A DNA stretch of 7,986 nucleotides from Lachnospiraceae bacterium (GTDB taxonomy: Bacteria; Bacillota_A; Clostridia; Lachnospirales; Lachnospiraceae), in NCBI GenBank assembly GCA_017652545.1, contig JAGCAV010000058.1, positions 1 to 7,986 of the forward strand. Direction: 5' to 3'. The position numbers and the translations under genes were made by a program. Positions 1-6,604 of the stretch are shown here, piece by piece. The notes under the pieces were generated by a model that saw nothing but the letters and a program-made list of their open reading frames with translations, was not told where the DNA came from and did no database searches. Position 1 is the stretch's first letter. Every line of letters begins with the position of its first letter.

Positions 1-394
1 GCGCAAAAAACTCGATCTGGCTGATGATGAACTGATCACCGAGATCCTGCTGCCAAAGGAGGGACTTGAAAACTACTACTATGAGAAAGTCGGCGGCAGG
101 AATGCGCTGGCCATCTCCCGCGTATCCTTTGCCGGCATCTACGCCGAAAAAGACGGCAGGATCACCAATATCGCCGCCGCCTTCGGCGCGGTAGCTGAGG
201 TCGTTCTGCGTTACAGGGACATTGAAGAGATGCTGATCGGAAAGACCGTTGAGGAAGCCAGAGAATTAAAGAGTGCTTTCCTGAACGCCTACGCTGACCG
301 TATGACCCTGACCCGCGGCCGTGTCAGCGCCGAATACCGCAAGGCTGTGTGCATGAATCTGCTGAGTGAATTCCTGGCAAAGTTTGGTATCTGA
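1..394 (+). CDS. FAD-binding subunit of a molybdenum hydroxylase (xanthine dehydrogenase type), C-terminal part
   Basis: Only the last 130 residues are present; the reading frame enters from the left edge (first full codon at base 2) and stops with TGA at 392-394. The stretch after residue 27 (EKVGGRNALAISRVSFAG) followed by ITNIAAAFGAVAE matches the style of the CO dehydrogenase flavoprotein C-terminal domain that ends the FAD subunit of xanthine dehydrogenases. Family members are usually about 260-290 residues, so roughly half is missing, including the N-terminal FAD-binding domain. In the complex this subunit takes electrons from the [2Fe-2S] clusters and passes them to NAD+ or another acceptor. 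The next gene, 55 bases downstream on the same strand, encodes the Fe-S and molybdopterin parts, so the two are very likely co-transcribed. The closest type is probably the FAD subunit found with selenium-dependent molybdenum hydroxylases (YgfM-like). That subtype is an inference from the neighbour. Confidence 0.85.
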   Translation, partial: RKKLDLADDELITEILLPKEGLENYYYEKVGGRNALAISRVSFAGIYAEKDGRITNIAAAFGAVAEVVLRYRDIEEMLIGKTVEEARELKSAFLNAYADRMTLTRGRVSAEYRKAVCMNLLSEFLAKFGI

Positions 395-434
395 CAAGTC
401 AGAAGGAACCCGTCGAACCACCTGCTGTTTTCAT

Positions 435-443
435 GAGAGGGAG
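435..443 (+). promoter_or_regulatory. Ribosome binding site that fixes the hydroxylase start
   Basis: GAGAGGGAG lies six bases before ATG 450. It supports that ATG over the in-frame GTG at 366, which would overlap the upstream gene and add 28 residues not resembling the family. Confidence 0.7.
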
Positions 444-449
444 ACTGCT

Positions 450-3020
450 ATGTATATTGTCAACATAAACGGCAGAGACTACGAAGCTGCTCATGACAAA
501 AAGCTGCTGCGTTTTCTTCGCGACGATCTTCATCTGACCGCCGCGAAGGACGGCTGTTCCGAGGGTGTGTGCGGTACCTGTACCGTGCTGGCAGACGGAC
601 AGAAGATCAAAGCCTGTGTCGTTCCCCTGAGCAAGCTGGAAGGAAAGAAGATCCTTACGGTAGAGGGCATTGATCCTGAGGAAATGAAGGTCTATGAGCA
701 CTGCTTTGCCGAGGCCGGCGCTGTGCAGTGCGGCTACTGCATCCCGGGTATGATCATCTCAGCCAAGAGCCTGCTTGACGTCAACCTGAACCCAACACGC
801 GCCGACGTCAAGAAAGCGATCAGAGGCAATCTCTGCCGCTGTACCGGCTATAAGAAAATCGAGGACGCCATTCTGATGGCTGCGGATTTCTTCCGTGAAA
901 AACGCGCAATTCCACAGCAGCCGAAGACGCTGCATATGAATGAGCACGCCCAGCGCATCGATGCAAAGGAAAAGGTCAACGGCACCGGTCTGTTTGCGGA
1001 TGATCTGTATCCGGAAGGCATGATCTACGCCAAAGGACTGTATTCCAGATATCCCCGCGCAAGGATCAATGCCATCGATGTCTCACAGGCGCTTCAGCAT
1101 CCTGACTGTGTGGAGATTCTCACGAAGGAAGCCGTTCCCTGCAACAAGATCGGTCACATTAAGCAGGACTGGGATGTGATGATGGGGCCGGGCGACATTA
1201 CCCGCTATGTGGGCAACGTTCTGGCCGTGGTCGCCGCGACTAAGCAGGAGTCCCTGCAGGAGATCTGTGATCTCATCGAGGTGGATTACACTGAACTGAC
1301 GCCGCTGTCCAGTCCCTATGAAGCGCTCAGGGGCGATGCCCCGCTGATTCATGAGGACGGGAACATCATGAGCCGTGCCAATCTTGTCCGGGGCAACGCT
1401 GATGAGGCGATCAGAAATTCCAGGTATGTTGTGACCCGCAAGTACAAAACAAGCTGGCAGGAGCATGGCTTCATGGAGCCGGAGTGCGCCGTGGCGATCC
1501 CCGAGGGGGATGATGGCCTGCTCATCTACACATCAAGCCAGTCGATCTACGACGTACAGCGTGAATGCGCAAAGATGCTTCAGCTTCCGCCCGAAAAGGT
1601 GCATGTACGCGCTCCGCTGGTGGGAGGCGGCTTCGGCGGCAAGGAGGATATGAGTGTCCAGCCCTATGCCGCTCTGATGGCCTGGTATACCAAACGTCCT
1701 GTCAAGGTCAGGTACAGCAGGCAGGAATCTCTGGACTATCATGTCAAGCGTCATCCCATGGAGATGGAGTTTACGACTGCCTGTGATGAAAACGGCATCC
1801 TGACCGCCATGAAAGGCGTCATCATCGCCGACACGGGTGCGTATGCCAGCCTCGGCGGACCGGTGCTGCATCGTGCCTGCACCCATGCGGCCGGTCCCTA
1901 TAATTATCAGAACATCGACATTTTCGGCATGTCGGTCTATACGAACAATGTTGTTTCCGGTGCCTTCCGCGGTTTCGGTGTCACGCAGAGCTGTTTTGCG
2001 ACCGAAATGAACATCAATCTGCTCGCCGAGATGGCCGGCATTGACCCGTGGGAGTTCAGGCGGCGCAATGCCATCAAGCCCGGTGATGTACTGCCCAACG
2101 GCCAGACAGCCGATCCCAACACCAACATGGCCGCCTGCCTGGACGCGGTGAAGGATGAATTCTACGCTCATCCCTATGCAGGCATCGCCTGCGGGTTCAA
2201 GAATTCCGGGACCGGCATGGGCAAAAAGGATATCGGTAGAGTGCTGCTGTCTGTGGAAGAGGGGAAGATCCATATTCGTACCTCTGCCGCCTGCATGGGG
2301 CAGGGCATCGGTCAGATGGTGCTGACGGAGATCTGCCATGTGACGGAACTGGATCCGGCACTGTTTGTGTTCGAGCGCTCCGACACTGTCCGTACCCCGG
2401 ACGCCGGCACTTCCACAGCATCCCGTCAGACGGTCATGACCGGAGAGGCAGCCAGGCGTGCGGGTGAAAAGCTTAAGCTGGCACTGGATGCAGGCAGGAC
2501 GATATCAGATCTGGAGGGGCAGGAGTTCTTCGGGGAATATTCGGCAAAGACGGATCCGCTTGGAGCCATCAAGGAGAATCCTGTCAGCCATATTTCTTAT
2601 TCTTACGGCGCCCAGGTCATCATTCTGAATGATGATGGAAAGATCACAAAAGCGGTTTCCGCCTTTGATGTCGGCACACCGGTCAACATCCAGTCCGTCG
2701 AAGGTCAGATCGAGGGCGGTATGGTCATGGGCATCGGGTACGGTGTCACTGAAAAATACGAGTGTGTTGACGGCATTCCGAAGAGCAGGTTCGGTACCAT
2801 CGGCTTTATGCGTGCCGACGCCGCGCCTGAACTTGAAGTCATCCTGTGTGAACCGGAAGAAAAGGACAAGCTTCCGTTCTCCCTCGGAGCCAAGGGCTGC
2901 GGTGAACCGTGCATGATTCCGACAGCGCCGGCCTGCGCTCACGCCTACTACCGCTGGGATGGCCGCTTCCGCCAGCAGCTTCCGCTGGAAGACACGCCTT
3001 ACCGCAAGGCAAAGAAATAA
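450..3020 (+). CDS. Fused [2Fe-2S]/molybdopterin subunit of a probable selenium-dependent xanthine dehydrogenase-type hydroxylase
   Basis: An 856-residue protein hydroxylating a purine or similar heterocycle with water as oxygen source, in the cytoplasm. Residues 1-75 form a plant-type ferredoxin domain with Cys36, 41, 44 and 56. Residues 76-150 form the second [2Fe-2S] domain with Cys94, 97, 129 and 131 (QCGYC, then CRCTG). From about residue 165 the molybdenum part begins (RIDAKEKVNGTGLFADDL). It shows QEHGFMEPE at 337-345, VGGGFGGKE at 391-399, AFRGFG with Arg507, MGQG with Gln618, and KGCGEP with the expected catalytic Glu819. Length and the fusion of Fe-S and Mo parts without FAD match the Firmicute selenium-dependent xanthine dehydrogenase family, where a labile selenium atom, not selenocysteine, sits at the Mo site. 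No in-frame TGA is seen. The FAD subunit is the preceding gene. The substrate could be xanthine, hypoxanthine or another purine; selenium dependence is inferred from family resemblance. Confidence 0.9.
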   Translation: MYIVNINGRDYEAAHDKKLLRFLRDDLHLTAAKDGCSEGVCGTCTVLADGQKIKACVVPLSKLEGKKILTVEGIDPEEMKVYEHCFAEAGAVQCGYCIPGMIISAKSLLDVNLNPTRADVKKAIRGNLCRCTGYKKIEDAILMAADFFREKRAIPQQPKTLHMNEHAQRIDAKEKVNGTGLFADDLYPEGMIYAKGLYSRYPRARINAIDVSQALQHPDCVEILTKEAVPCNKIGHIKQDWDVMMGPGDITRYVGNVLAVVAATKQESLQEICDLIEVDYTELTPLSSPYEALRGDAPLIHEDGNIMSRANLVRGNADEAIRNSRYVVTRKYKTSWQEHGFMEPECAVAIPEGDDGLLIYTSSQSIYDVQRECAKMLQLPPEKVHVRAPLVGGGFGGKEDMSVQPYAALMAWYTKRPVKVRYSRQESLDYHVKRHPMEMEFTTACDENGILTAMKGVIIADTGAYASLGGPVLHRACTHAAGPYNYQNIDIFGMSVYTNNVVSGAFRGFGVTQSCFATEMNINLLAEMAGIDPWEFRRRNAIKPGDVLPNGQTADPNTNMAACLDAVKDEFYAHPYAGIACGFKNSGTGMGKKDIGRVLLSVEEGKIHIRTSAACMGQGIGQMVLTEICHVTELDPALFVFERSDTVRTPDAGTSTASRQTVMTGEAARRAGEKLKLALDAGRTISDLEGQEFFGEYSAKTDPLGAIKENPVSHISYSYGAQVIILNDDGKITKAVSAFDVGTPVNIQSVEGQIEGGMVMGIGYGVTEKYECVDGIPKSRFGTIGFMRADAAPELEVILCEPEEKDKLPFSLGAKGCGEPCMIPTAPACAHAYYRWDGRFRQQLPLEDTPYRKAKK

Positions 3021-3046
3021 TTGACCGAAGGTCGTAAAACAAAAAA

Positions 3047-3080
3047 GCGGGTGCTTCTGTTAAGAGGCACCCGTCTTTTT
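3047..3080. terminator. Bidirectional rho-independent terminator between converging genes
   Basis: CGGGTGC (3048-3054) pairs with GCACCCG (3067-3073). The stem extends by four more pairs (TTCT with AGAG, one of them G-T) around a GTTA loop. On the + strand it is followed by TCTTTTT. On the - strand the same hairpin is followed by CTTTTTTG. It can therefore end both the hydroxylase unit and the opposing three-gene unit. Confidence 0.9.
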
Positions 3081-3097
3081 ATGTGCACTGATGAAGG

Positions 3098-3745
3098 TCA
3101 GCTCATATACAGCTTCGCATAGAACGCGGTTTCATTCTGCATGATCATGATGTCCAGTGCCCGGAGACAGTCATCCAGGGTCTCCGGATGATGCGCCGCG
3201 TTCTCATTGATGGCTGCGACTGCATTTTCAAAGCAGAGATAAGGCATGGCGCAGGGCAGTGTTACCGTCATGCGCTTGGCGGTCTCATAGCCAGCCCGGA
3301 AAAAGCGGCCAAGCTCTGCGCCGTGTACATCTGTCAGATCGGCGGTAAAGAAGCAGCCCCTCACCGTCAGATGCCGCAGCAGCTTGATTTCACGGGCGTA
3401 ACGGACCAGTTCATCCGGCATGACCACATCTTTAACGCGGGCAAAACCGGGTGCCTGCAGCCTCAGCCCGACTTTGCATATTCCTTTGATCCCGGCACGG
3501 TCAGCTTCCTGATCCAGAAACCGCAGATCTTCCAGGCTGCCTGCCACAAAACGGCAGCGGTCCGCCACCAGACTCACGCCGGTGTCAAAAGGAGACAGAT
3601 AAAAGATATTCTCCGGCAGATACCCGGCATCCGATGCCGACAGAGCCATGGCGCCCGTACGGACAAGTATACCGTCCTCTGATCCTTCCTTTTCCTCTCC
3701 GGCAAGCAGGCGAAGTGCCGGCCTTTTAGTTATCCAGGATTTCAT
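3098..3745 (-). CDS. Unrecognised 215-residue protein, faintly like a PLP-barrel (fold III) enzyme
   Basis: Last gene of the leftward unit. The ATG at 3745 is preceded by GGGAAGGT (3755-3762) with nine bases between, a good ribosome binding site, and the stop is just before the shared terminator. No signal peptide or membrane helix is seen. The middle (PENIFYLSP, then a short strand, then VAGSLEDLRFLDQEA, then KVGLRLQAPGF) recalls the alternating beta/alpha pattern of alanine racemase and diaminopimelate decarboxylase barrels, where such strands read as 'valley of SLEEL ... LRVNPG'. However, the N-terminal lysine motif that binds PLP is not visible, and the protein is about half the usual length. 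It could be a degenerate, non-catalytic relative or an unrelated fold. The gap to the upstream gene is 44 bases, so co-transcription with the radical SAM pair is likely. Its role is unknown. Confidence 0.75.
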   Translation of the reverse strand: MKSWITKRPALRLLAGEEKEGSEDGILVRTGAMALSASDAGYLPENIFYLSPFDTGVSLVADRCRFVAGSLEDLRFLDQEADRAGIKGICKVGLRLQAPGFARVKDVVMPDELVRYAREIKLLRHLTVRGCFFTADLTDVHGAELGRFFRAGYETAKRMTVTLPCAMPYLCFENAVAAINENAAHHPETLDDCLRALDIMIMQNETAFYAKLYMS

Positions 3746-3789
3746 TTACTTGATACCTTCCCATATGCACCGGCAGCATCCGCCCGGGT

Positions 3790-5052
3790 TCATTCTTTGT
3801 TCAGACTCCTGACGTGTATCCGTCCTTTGTGGATACTCTCCCTGAAGAAATCCTTCACCGAACATCCGGCTCGTCCTGAAGAAGCGCAGGCACAGGCGCA
3901 GGCACAGGAAGAAGCGCAGGCGCACGAGGAAGCACAGGCACAGGAGGAAGCGCAGGAAGAACGGTGAGATGAGCCTCCCGACCCGGAAGATCGTGAAGAG
4001 TGAGACCTGGCCACCGGAACATTGATCACATTTACATGAATATATGTATTCGGCGAATTGCCATAGCGATAGGTCCCGTTCTTCGTATACTTTTCCGGTT
4101 CACTGATCTGGTCTTCCTCAACGATTTCCTTGCTCTTGATCATACTGCGCCCGCAGTACGCACAATTGTCCTTGCCTTCTTCACGTACCGCTCCGCAGTT
4201 CGGACAGTTCGCATAATACTCGATCCTGGTACGCGTGATCTTCTTTTTGGTTTCCTGGCCGGAACCGAAACCGGAGCCCTTTGCGATCCAGCGGATGAAT
4301 TTGAACAGCAGGATAAAGGGCGTGGCAACCAATCCCAGTAAAACGACCAGTCCGAGAATACCGAAGATCACATCGGACACGGTCAGCGGTTCTTTTTCAT
4401 TTCCACCGCCGGTCGCACCGCCTGCCTGCCTTTCAGGGTCAAAGCCGAACGTGTCATTCGGATAGGTGACCGAGATCGTATATCTGCCGCCGGAAGAGAG
4501 TGATGTCTCAAATGTCAGGTAACCGTCTTCCTGAAAACAGTCAGGCTGCCAGGCCCCGGCATTATCCGCGTTCCACCGGATCGCAAGAGATCTGATGTCC
4601 ATACCGTCGAACCATGCAGGTGTAAACGTATAGACCGTTTCTCCTTCGACCCATTTGTCGATCTGATACATATGGTCCTGTACCATGGAAAAATCGATGC
4701 CGACAACTTCTCCTTCTCCATAAGGACGGTCAAGATAGATGTTCAGTGAACTGCCCTTATCTTCGATATGATCGATCGTATTGCTGATCGGTGTGATGTT
4801 TTCATGATACCGGTTCGGCACGCCCAGGTCGATCCATTCCAGCTTTCCGATCGAATCATCCAGTACTTCCCAGTCAATGTGGTATGTCATATCAAGAGAA
4901 GCATCTTCATTGACATCGACCGTGATCGTGAAATCAAGGATCTGATCGGTCGGCGCGGCAAGAACCGGCATCACCGCGGCGCAGAGCAGGAGCAGTAAAA
5001 GACCCGGATAAAGGAAGAGATACCTGATAGAAGATTTTATGGAATGCTTCAT
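3790..5052 (-). CDS. Membrane protein with DUF2207-like ectodomain, zinc ribbon and Cys/Ala-repeat tail; candidate radical SAM substrate
   Basis: A 420-residue protein. Residues 1-33 are a signal peptide (Lys/Arg start, then a run of Leu, ending PVLAA). Residues 36-200 are a beta-rich ectodomain recalling DUF2207 proteins (TVDVNEDASLDMTYHIDWEV, LEWIDLGVPNRY). A Gly-rich linker leads to one membrane helix at about 226-250, followed by basic residues (KFIRWIAK) that favour a cytoplasmic C-terminus. A zinc ribbon follows: Cys283, 286, 297 and 300 (CPNCG, CAYCG). After a Ser/Gly/His-rich linker comes the tail at 365-392: SSCA, SSCACA, SSCACA, SSCACACACA. Its cysteines are 367, 371, 373, 377, 379, 383, 385, 387 and 389, then Cys397 in RAGCSVKDFF and a basic end. 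The start was chosen at ATG 5052 because a strong ribosome binding site precedes it; it overlaps the radical SAM stop by four bases. An upstream in-frame ATG at 5118 would put 22 residues before the signal peptide. Function unknown; likely a modified membrane protein. Confidence 0.9.
   Translation of the reverse strand: MKHSIKSSIRYLFLYPGLLLLLLCAAVMPVLAAPTDQILDFTITVDVNEDASLDMTYHIDWEVLDDSIGKLEWIDLGVPNRYHENITPISNTIDHIEDKGSSLNIYLDRPYGEGEVVGIDFSMVQDHMYQIDKWVEGETVYTFTPAWFDGMDIRSLAIRWNADNAGAWQPDCFQEDGYLTFETSLSSGGRYTISVTYPNDTFGFDPERQAGGATGGGNEKEPLTVSDVIFGILGLVVLLGLVATPFILLFKFIRWIAKGSGFGSGQETKKKITRTRIEYYANCPNCGAVREEGKDNCAYCGRSMIKSKEIVEEDQISEPEKYTKNGTYRYGNSPNTYIHVNVINVPVARSHSSRSSGSGGSSHRSSCASSCACASSCACASSCACACACASSGRAGCSVKDFFRESIHKGRIHVRSLNKE
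3877..3960 (-). repeat. Cys/Ala/Ser repeat region within the membrane protein
   Basis: The 84 bases encode residues 365-392, a degenerate repeat of SSCACA units with one four-cysteine run near the end. Codons for each residue vary (TGT and TGC; GCC and GCT; TCC, TCT, TCG and TCA). The protein pattern is therefore more regular than the DNA pattern, arguing for selection on the peptide rather than recent slippage. Confidence 0.85.
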
Positions 5053-6449
5053 TGGCAGCACCTCCTTAACGGACATTGGCCGGTCATTTCGGAAGAGTAG
5101 TTCCTGTGGGTGACACATGCTTCACTGTCCCAGATCGACTGCCAGTCATCATCAAGCATGCTTCCCAGCGGCTGATCGGAAAGCCAGCTCTGGCATGGGA
5201 CAACATTTCCCCCGGGAGTAACGGCCATATTGGAAAGGCAGGCGCCGCAGGAAGGCGCCGGAATGTTCAGTTCCTCAAATACGCTTTCTTCGATCCAGCC
5301 CGGAGATGTGAACGCGATCTCCATGCCGTTTGCATGACAGTAAGCGACGCTTTCCCGAAGGATCTTTTCCAGCTGATCGCCTGACAGCTGAAGCCGTTCG
5401 GAATCTGGTCCTGCAGCGTTCCCGGTCGTGATCAGGCCCGAACAGGTCACATAGATCACACCCTTCTCGTGGAGTAATTCGAGCGTTCTGACATAGTCCC
5501 GGTTCAGCGTACAGAGCGGCGTATTAATGCTGACGGACAGACCTGCAGCCAGCGCGTTTTCGATACCGCTGAGAGTATGATCGTACTGCGGCGCCCCGAC
5601 AAGTCTGTTATGAACGGCAGGGTCCTGAGAGTAGAATGTGATCTGGACACTGTCAAGTTCAGCCCTGCGCAGTTCATCGCAGTAAGCCTTTGTAAGCCTG
5701 ATCCCATTCGTATTCAGACGTGAAATGAACCACCGTGCCTCGCTGATGAGGGTGACCAGGTCTTCCCGCATGGTCGGTTCGCCGCCGGTAAAGGTTACCT
5801 GGGGAATCCCGGCTGCACGGCATTTTTCAAGTATCCTGATCCAGTCCTGTGTCGAAAGTTCTTCCTCATCCGAAAGCATCTGTCCGGCAGCGTAGCAGTG
5901 GATGCATTTCTGATTGCAGTGCCATTTTCCGTTTTTGGTCATGGCACTCACCATCAGATCCATACGATGCGGTGCATTCATGTACCGGGCATATTCCCCG
6001 AGACTCATATAGTGGACTTCGGTCGTCACTTCTTCCCGGTAAGCGATCTGCTTCATTGTCTGGTAGATCGTTCTGATATCTTCCCTGATCCGCTTTCCGG
6101 ACAGGATGGGAATGATCTGCCTGACATTTTCAGCCGTCTTATCGAGAATTCCCTGAATCTGGGCTTCACCGATCTCTTTGCCGTCATAACGATTGGTTTC
6201 CCGGATCATCTCCGCCAGGATCACGGCCCAGGCAAAATTGACAGGGACGACATCTGTTCCGTTGATGATCGCAACACTGGGGTTCAGCGCATTTTCTTCT
6301 TTTTTCGGCGGGATCAGATGGATCCTGATCGCCCCCGGCCCGTCAGGATTCAACGTCGTATGAAGGACTTCATCAAAGACAGAATCCATGTAGGAGAAGA
6401 TCCTTCTGACTGTTTTTGTCTTTCTGAATAATCTTGGTACATAAACCAT
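5049..6449 (-). CDS. Radical SAM/SPASM enzyme, candidate maturase of the Cys/Ala-tail protein
   Basis: A 466-residue soluble protein. Cys178, 182 and 185 (CNQKCIHCY) form the CxxxCxxC motif that binds the SAM-coordinating [4Fe-4S] cluster. TGGEPT at 221-226 is the SAM-amine contact, and RLNTNGIRLT and SVQITFYSQDPAVHN continue the partial TIM barrel. The C-terminal part has Cys401, 404, 419, 445, 459, 464 and 465 (CGACLSNMAVTPGGNVVPC, then CPLRRCC), the pattern of a SPASM region holding auxiliary Fe-S clusters. Such enzymes modify peptides or proteins, for example by Cys thioether bonds. About 165 residues precede the radical SAM core. Residues 59-115 could be a PqqD-like recognition domain, but the match is weak. 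The start at 6449 has GGGAGGGA (6457-6464) seven bases upstream. First gene of the leftward unit; its stop overlaps the next start (ATGA). The substrate is inferred from gene order. Alternatives are a cofactor or heme-modifying SPASM enzyme. Confidence 0.92.
   Translation of the reverse strand: MVYVPRLFRKTKTVRRIFSYMDSVFDEVLHTTLNPDGPGAIRIHLIPPKKEENALNPSVAIINGTDVVPVNFAWAVILAEMIRETNRYDGKEIGEAQIQGILDKTAENVRQIIPILSGKRIREDIRTIYQTMKQIAYREEVTTEVHYMSLGEYARYMNAPHRMDLMVSAMTKNGKWHCNQKCIHCYAAGQMLSDEEELSTQDWIRILEKCRAAGIPQVTFTGGEPTMREDLVTLISEARWFISRLNTNGIRLTKAYCDELRRAELDSVQITFYSQDPAVHNRLVGAPQYDHTLSGIENALAAGLSVSINTPLCTLNRDYVRTLELLHEKGVIYVTCSGLITTGNAAGPDSERLQLSGDQLEKILRESVAYCHANGMEIAFTSPGWIEESVFEELNIPAPSCGACLSNMAVTPGGNVVPCQSWLSDQPLGSMLDDDWQSIWDSEACVTHRNYSSEMTGQCPLRRCCQ
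5059..5067 (-). promoter_or_regulatory. Strong ribosome binding site embedded in the end of the radical SAM gene
   Basis: Read on the - strand, AAGGAGGTG stands just before the ATG at 5052 (eight bases after GGAGG). The same bases encode the Leu-Arg-Arg-Cys near the end of the radical SAM enzyme. Together with the ATGA overlap it points to coupled but strong translation of the second gene. Confidence 0.85.
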
Positions 6450-6456
6450 GTTCTTG

Positions 6457-6464
6457 TCCCTCCC
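6457..6464 (-). promoter_or_regulatory. Ribosome binding site of the radical SAM gene
   Basis: GGGAGGGA on the - strand, seven bases before the ATG at 6449. It supports this start; no competing upstream start with a comparable site is seen. Confidence 0.7.
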
Positions 6465-6472
6465 TGGACATC

Positions 6473-6501
6473 ATGATAACAACAGCCTTGCGTAATTGCA
6501 A
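6473..6501 (-). promoter_or_regulatory. Possible sigma-A promoter of the leftward unit
   Basis: On the - strand a -35-like TTGCAA (6496-6501) and a -10-like TATCAT (6473-6478) are separated by 17 bases. The -10 matches TATAAT at five of six positions, the -35 matches TTGACA at four. The implied leader is short, about 17 bases, just enough for the ribosome binding site. Confidence 0.45.
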
Positions 6502-6503
6502 GG
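6486..6503. promoter_or_regulatory. Inverted repeat overlapping the leftward -35 region, possible operator
   Basis: CCTTGC and GCAAGG form a perfect 6-base inverted repeat around GTAATT. It overlaps the candidate -35 of the radical SAM unit, where a repressor would block it. No poly-T follows, so it is not a terminator. The regulator is unknown. Confidence 0.35.
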
Positions 6504-6523
6504 TGAAACATGAACGCAAAAGT

Positions 6524-6538
6524 CAGACACCCTGTCTG
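6524..6538. promoter_or_regulatory. Second inverted repeat in the divergent region, possible operator
   Basis: CAGACA and TGTCTG form a perfect 6-base inverted repeat around CCC. It lies 20 bases from the first one and about 65 bases before the -10 of the rightward gene. The two repeats differ in sequence, so they would bind different proteins if functional. Short repeats of this kind can also occur by chance. Confidence 0.3.
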
Positions 6539-6604
6539 TGTATACCGGGGAGATAAAAGGATTTCGGAAACAGCATAAAAAAGATGGCGCACGGCAGAAA
6601 AAAA

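Noticed and set aside
366..449. GTG start extending the hydroxylase by 28 residues into the upstream gene
   Set aside because: The added residues do not resemble the ferredoxin-type N-terminus, while ATG 450 has a good ribosome binding site and starts directly with the domain.
1533..2339. Long open frame of 268 codons opposite the hydroxylase
   Set aside because: It lies wholly inside a gene with clear family motifs; its His- and Gly-rich translation is typical of an antisense shadow.
3188..3682. Rightward open frame of 164 codons opposite the 215-residue gene
   Set aside because: It lacks a good ribosome binding site and protein-like pattern, whereas the leftward frame has a strong site, sensible hydrophobic pattern and fits the operon.
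3877..3960. Short DNA repeats considered as a CRISPR or satellite
   Set aside because: Units are in frame, of 4-10 codons, without unique spacers, and explained by the peptide repeat.
3870..3966. Glu-Glu-Ala-Gln repeat read on the + strand opposite the Cys/Ala tail
   Set aside because: It has no ATG or ribosome binding site and is the complement of the Ser-Cys-Ala codons; it only looks like a coiled coil by reverse complement.
4980..4990. Lipoprotein signal at Cys24 of the membrane protein
   Set aside because: The preceding residues are Leu-Leu-Leu rather than ending in Gly, Ala or Ser; an ordinary signal peptide ending in VLAA fits better.
6510..6578. 22-residue open frame in the divergent region, considered as a leader peptide or small precursor
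   Set aside because: Its AAGGTG site is only four bases from the ATG, it lies upstream of the only promoter seen for the rightward direction, and it has a single Cys and no recognisable pattern.
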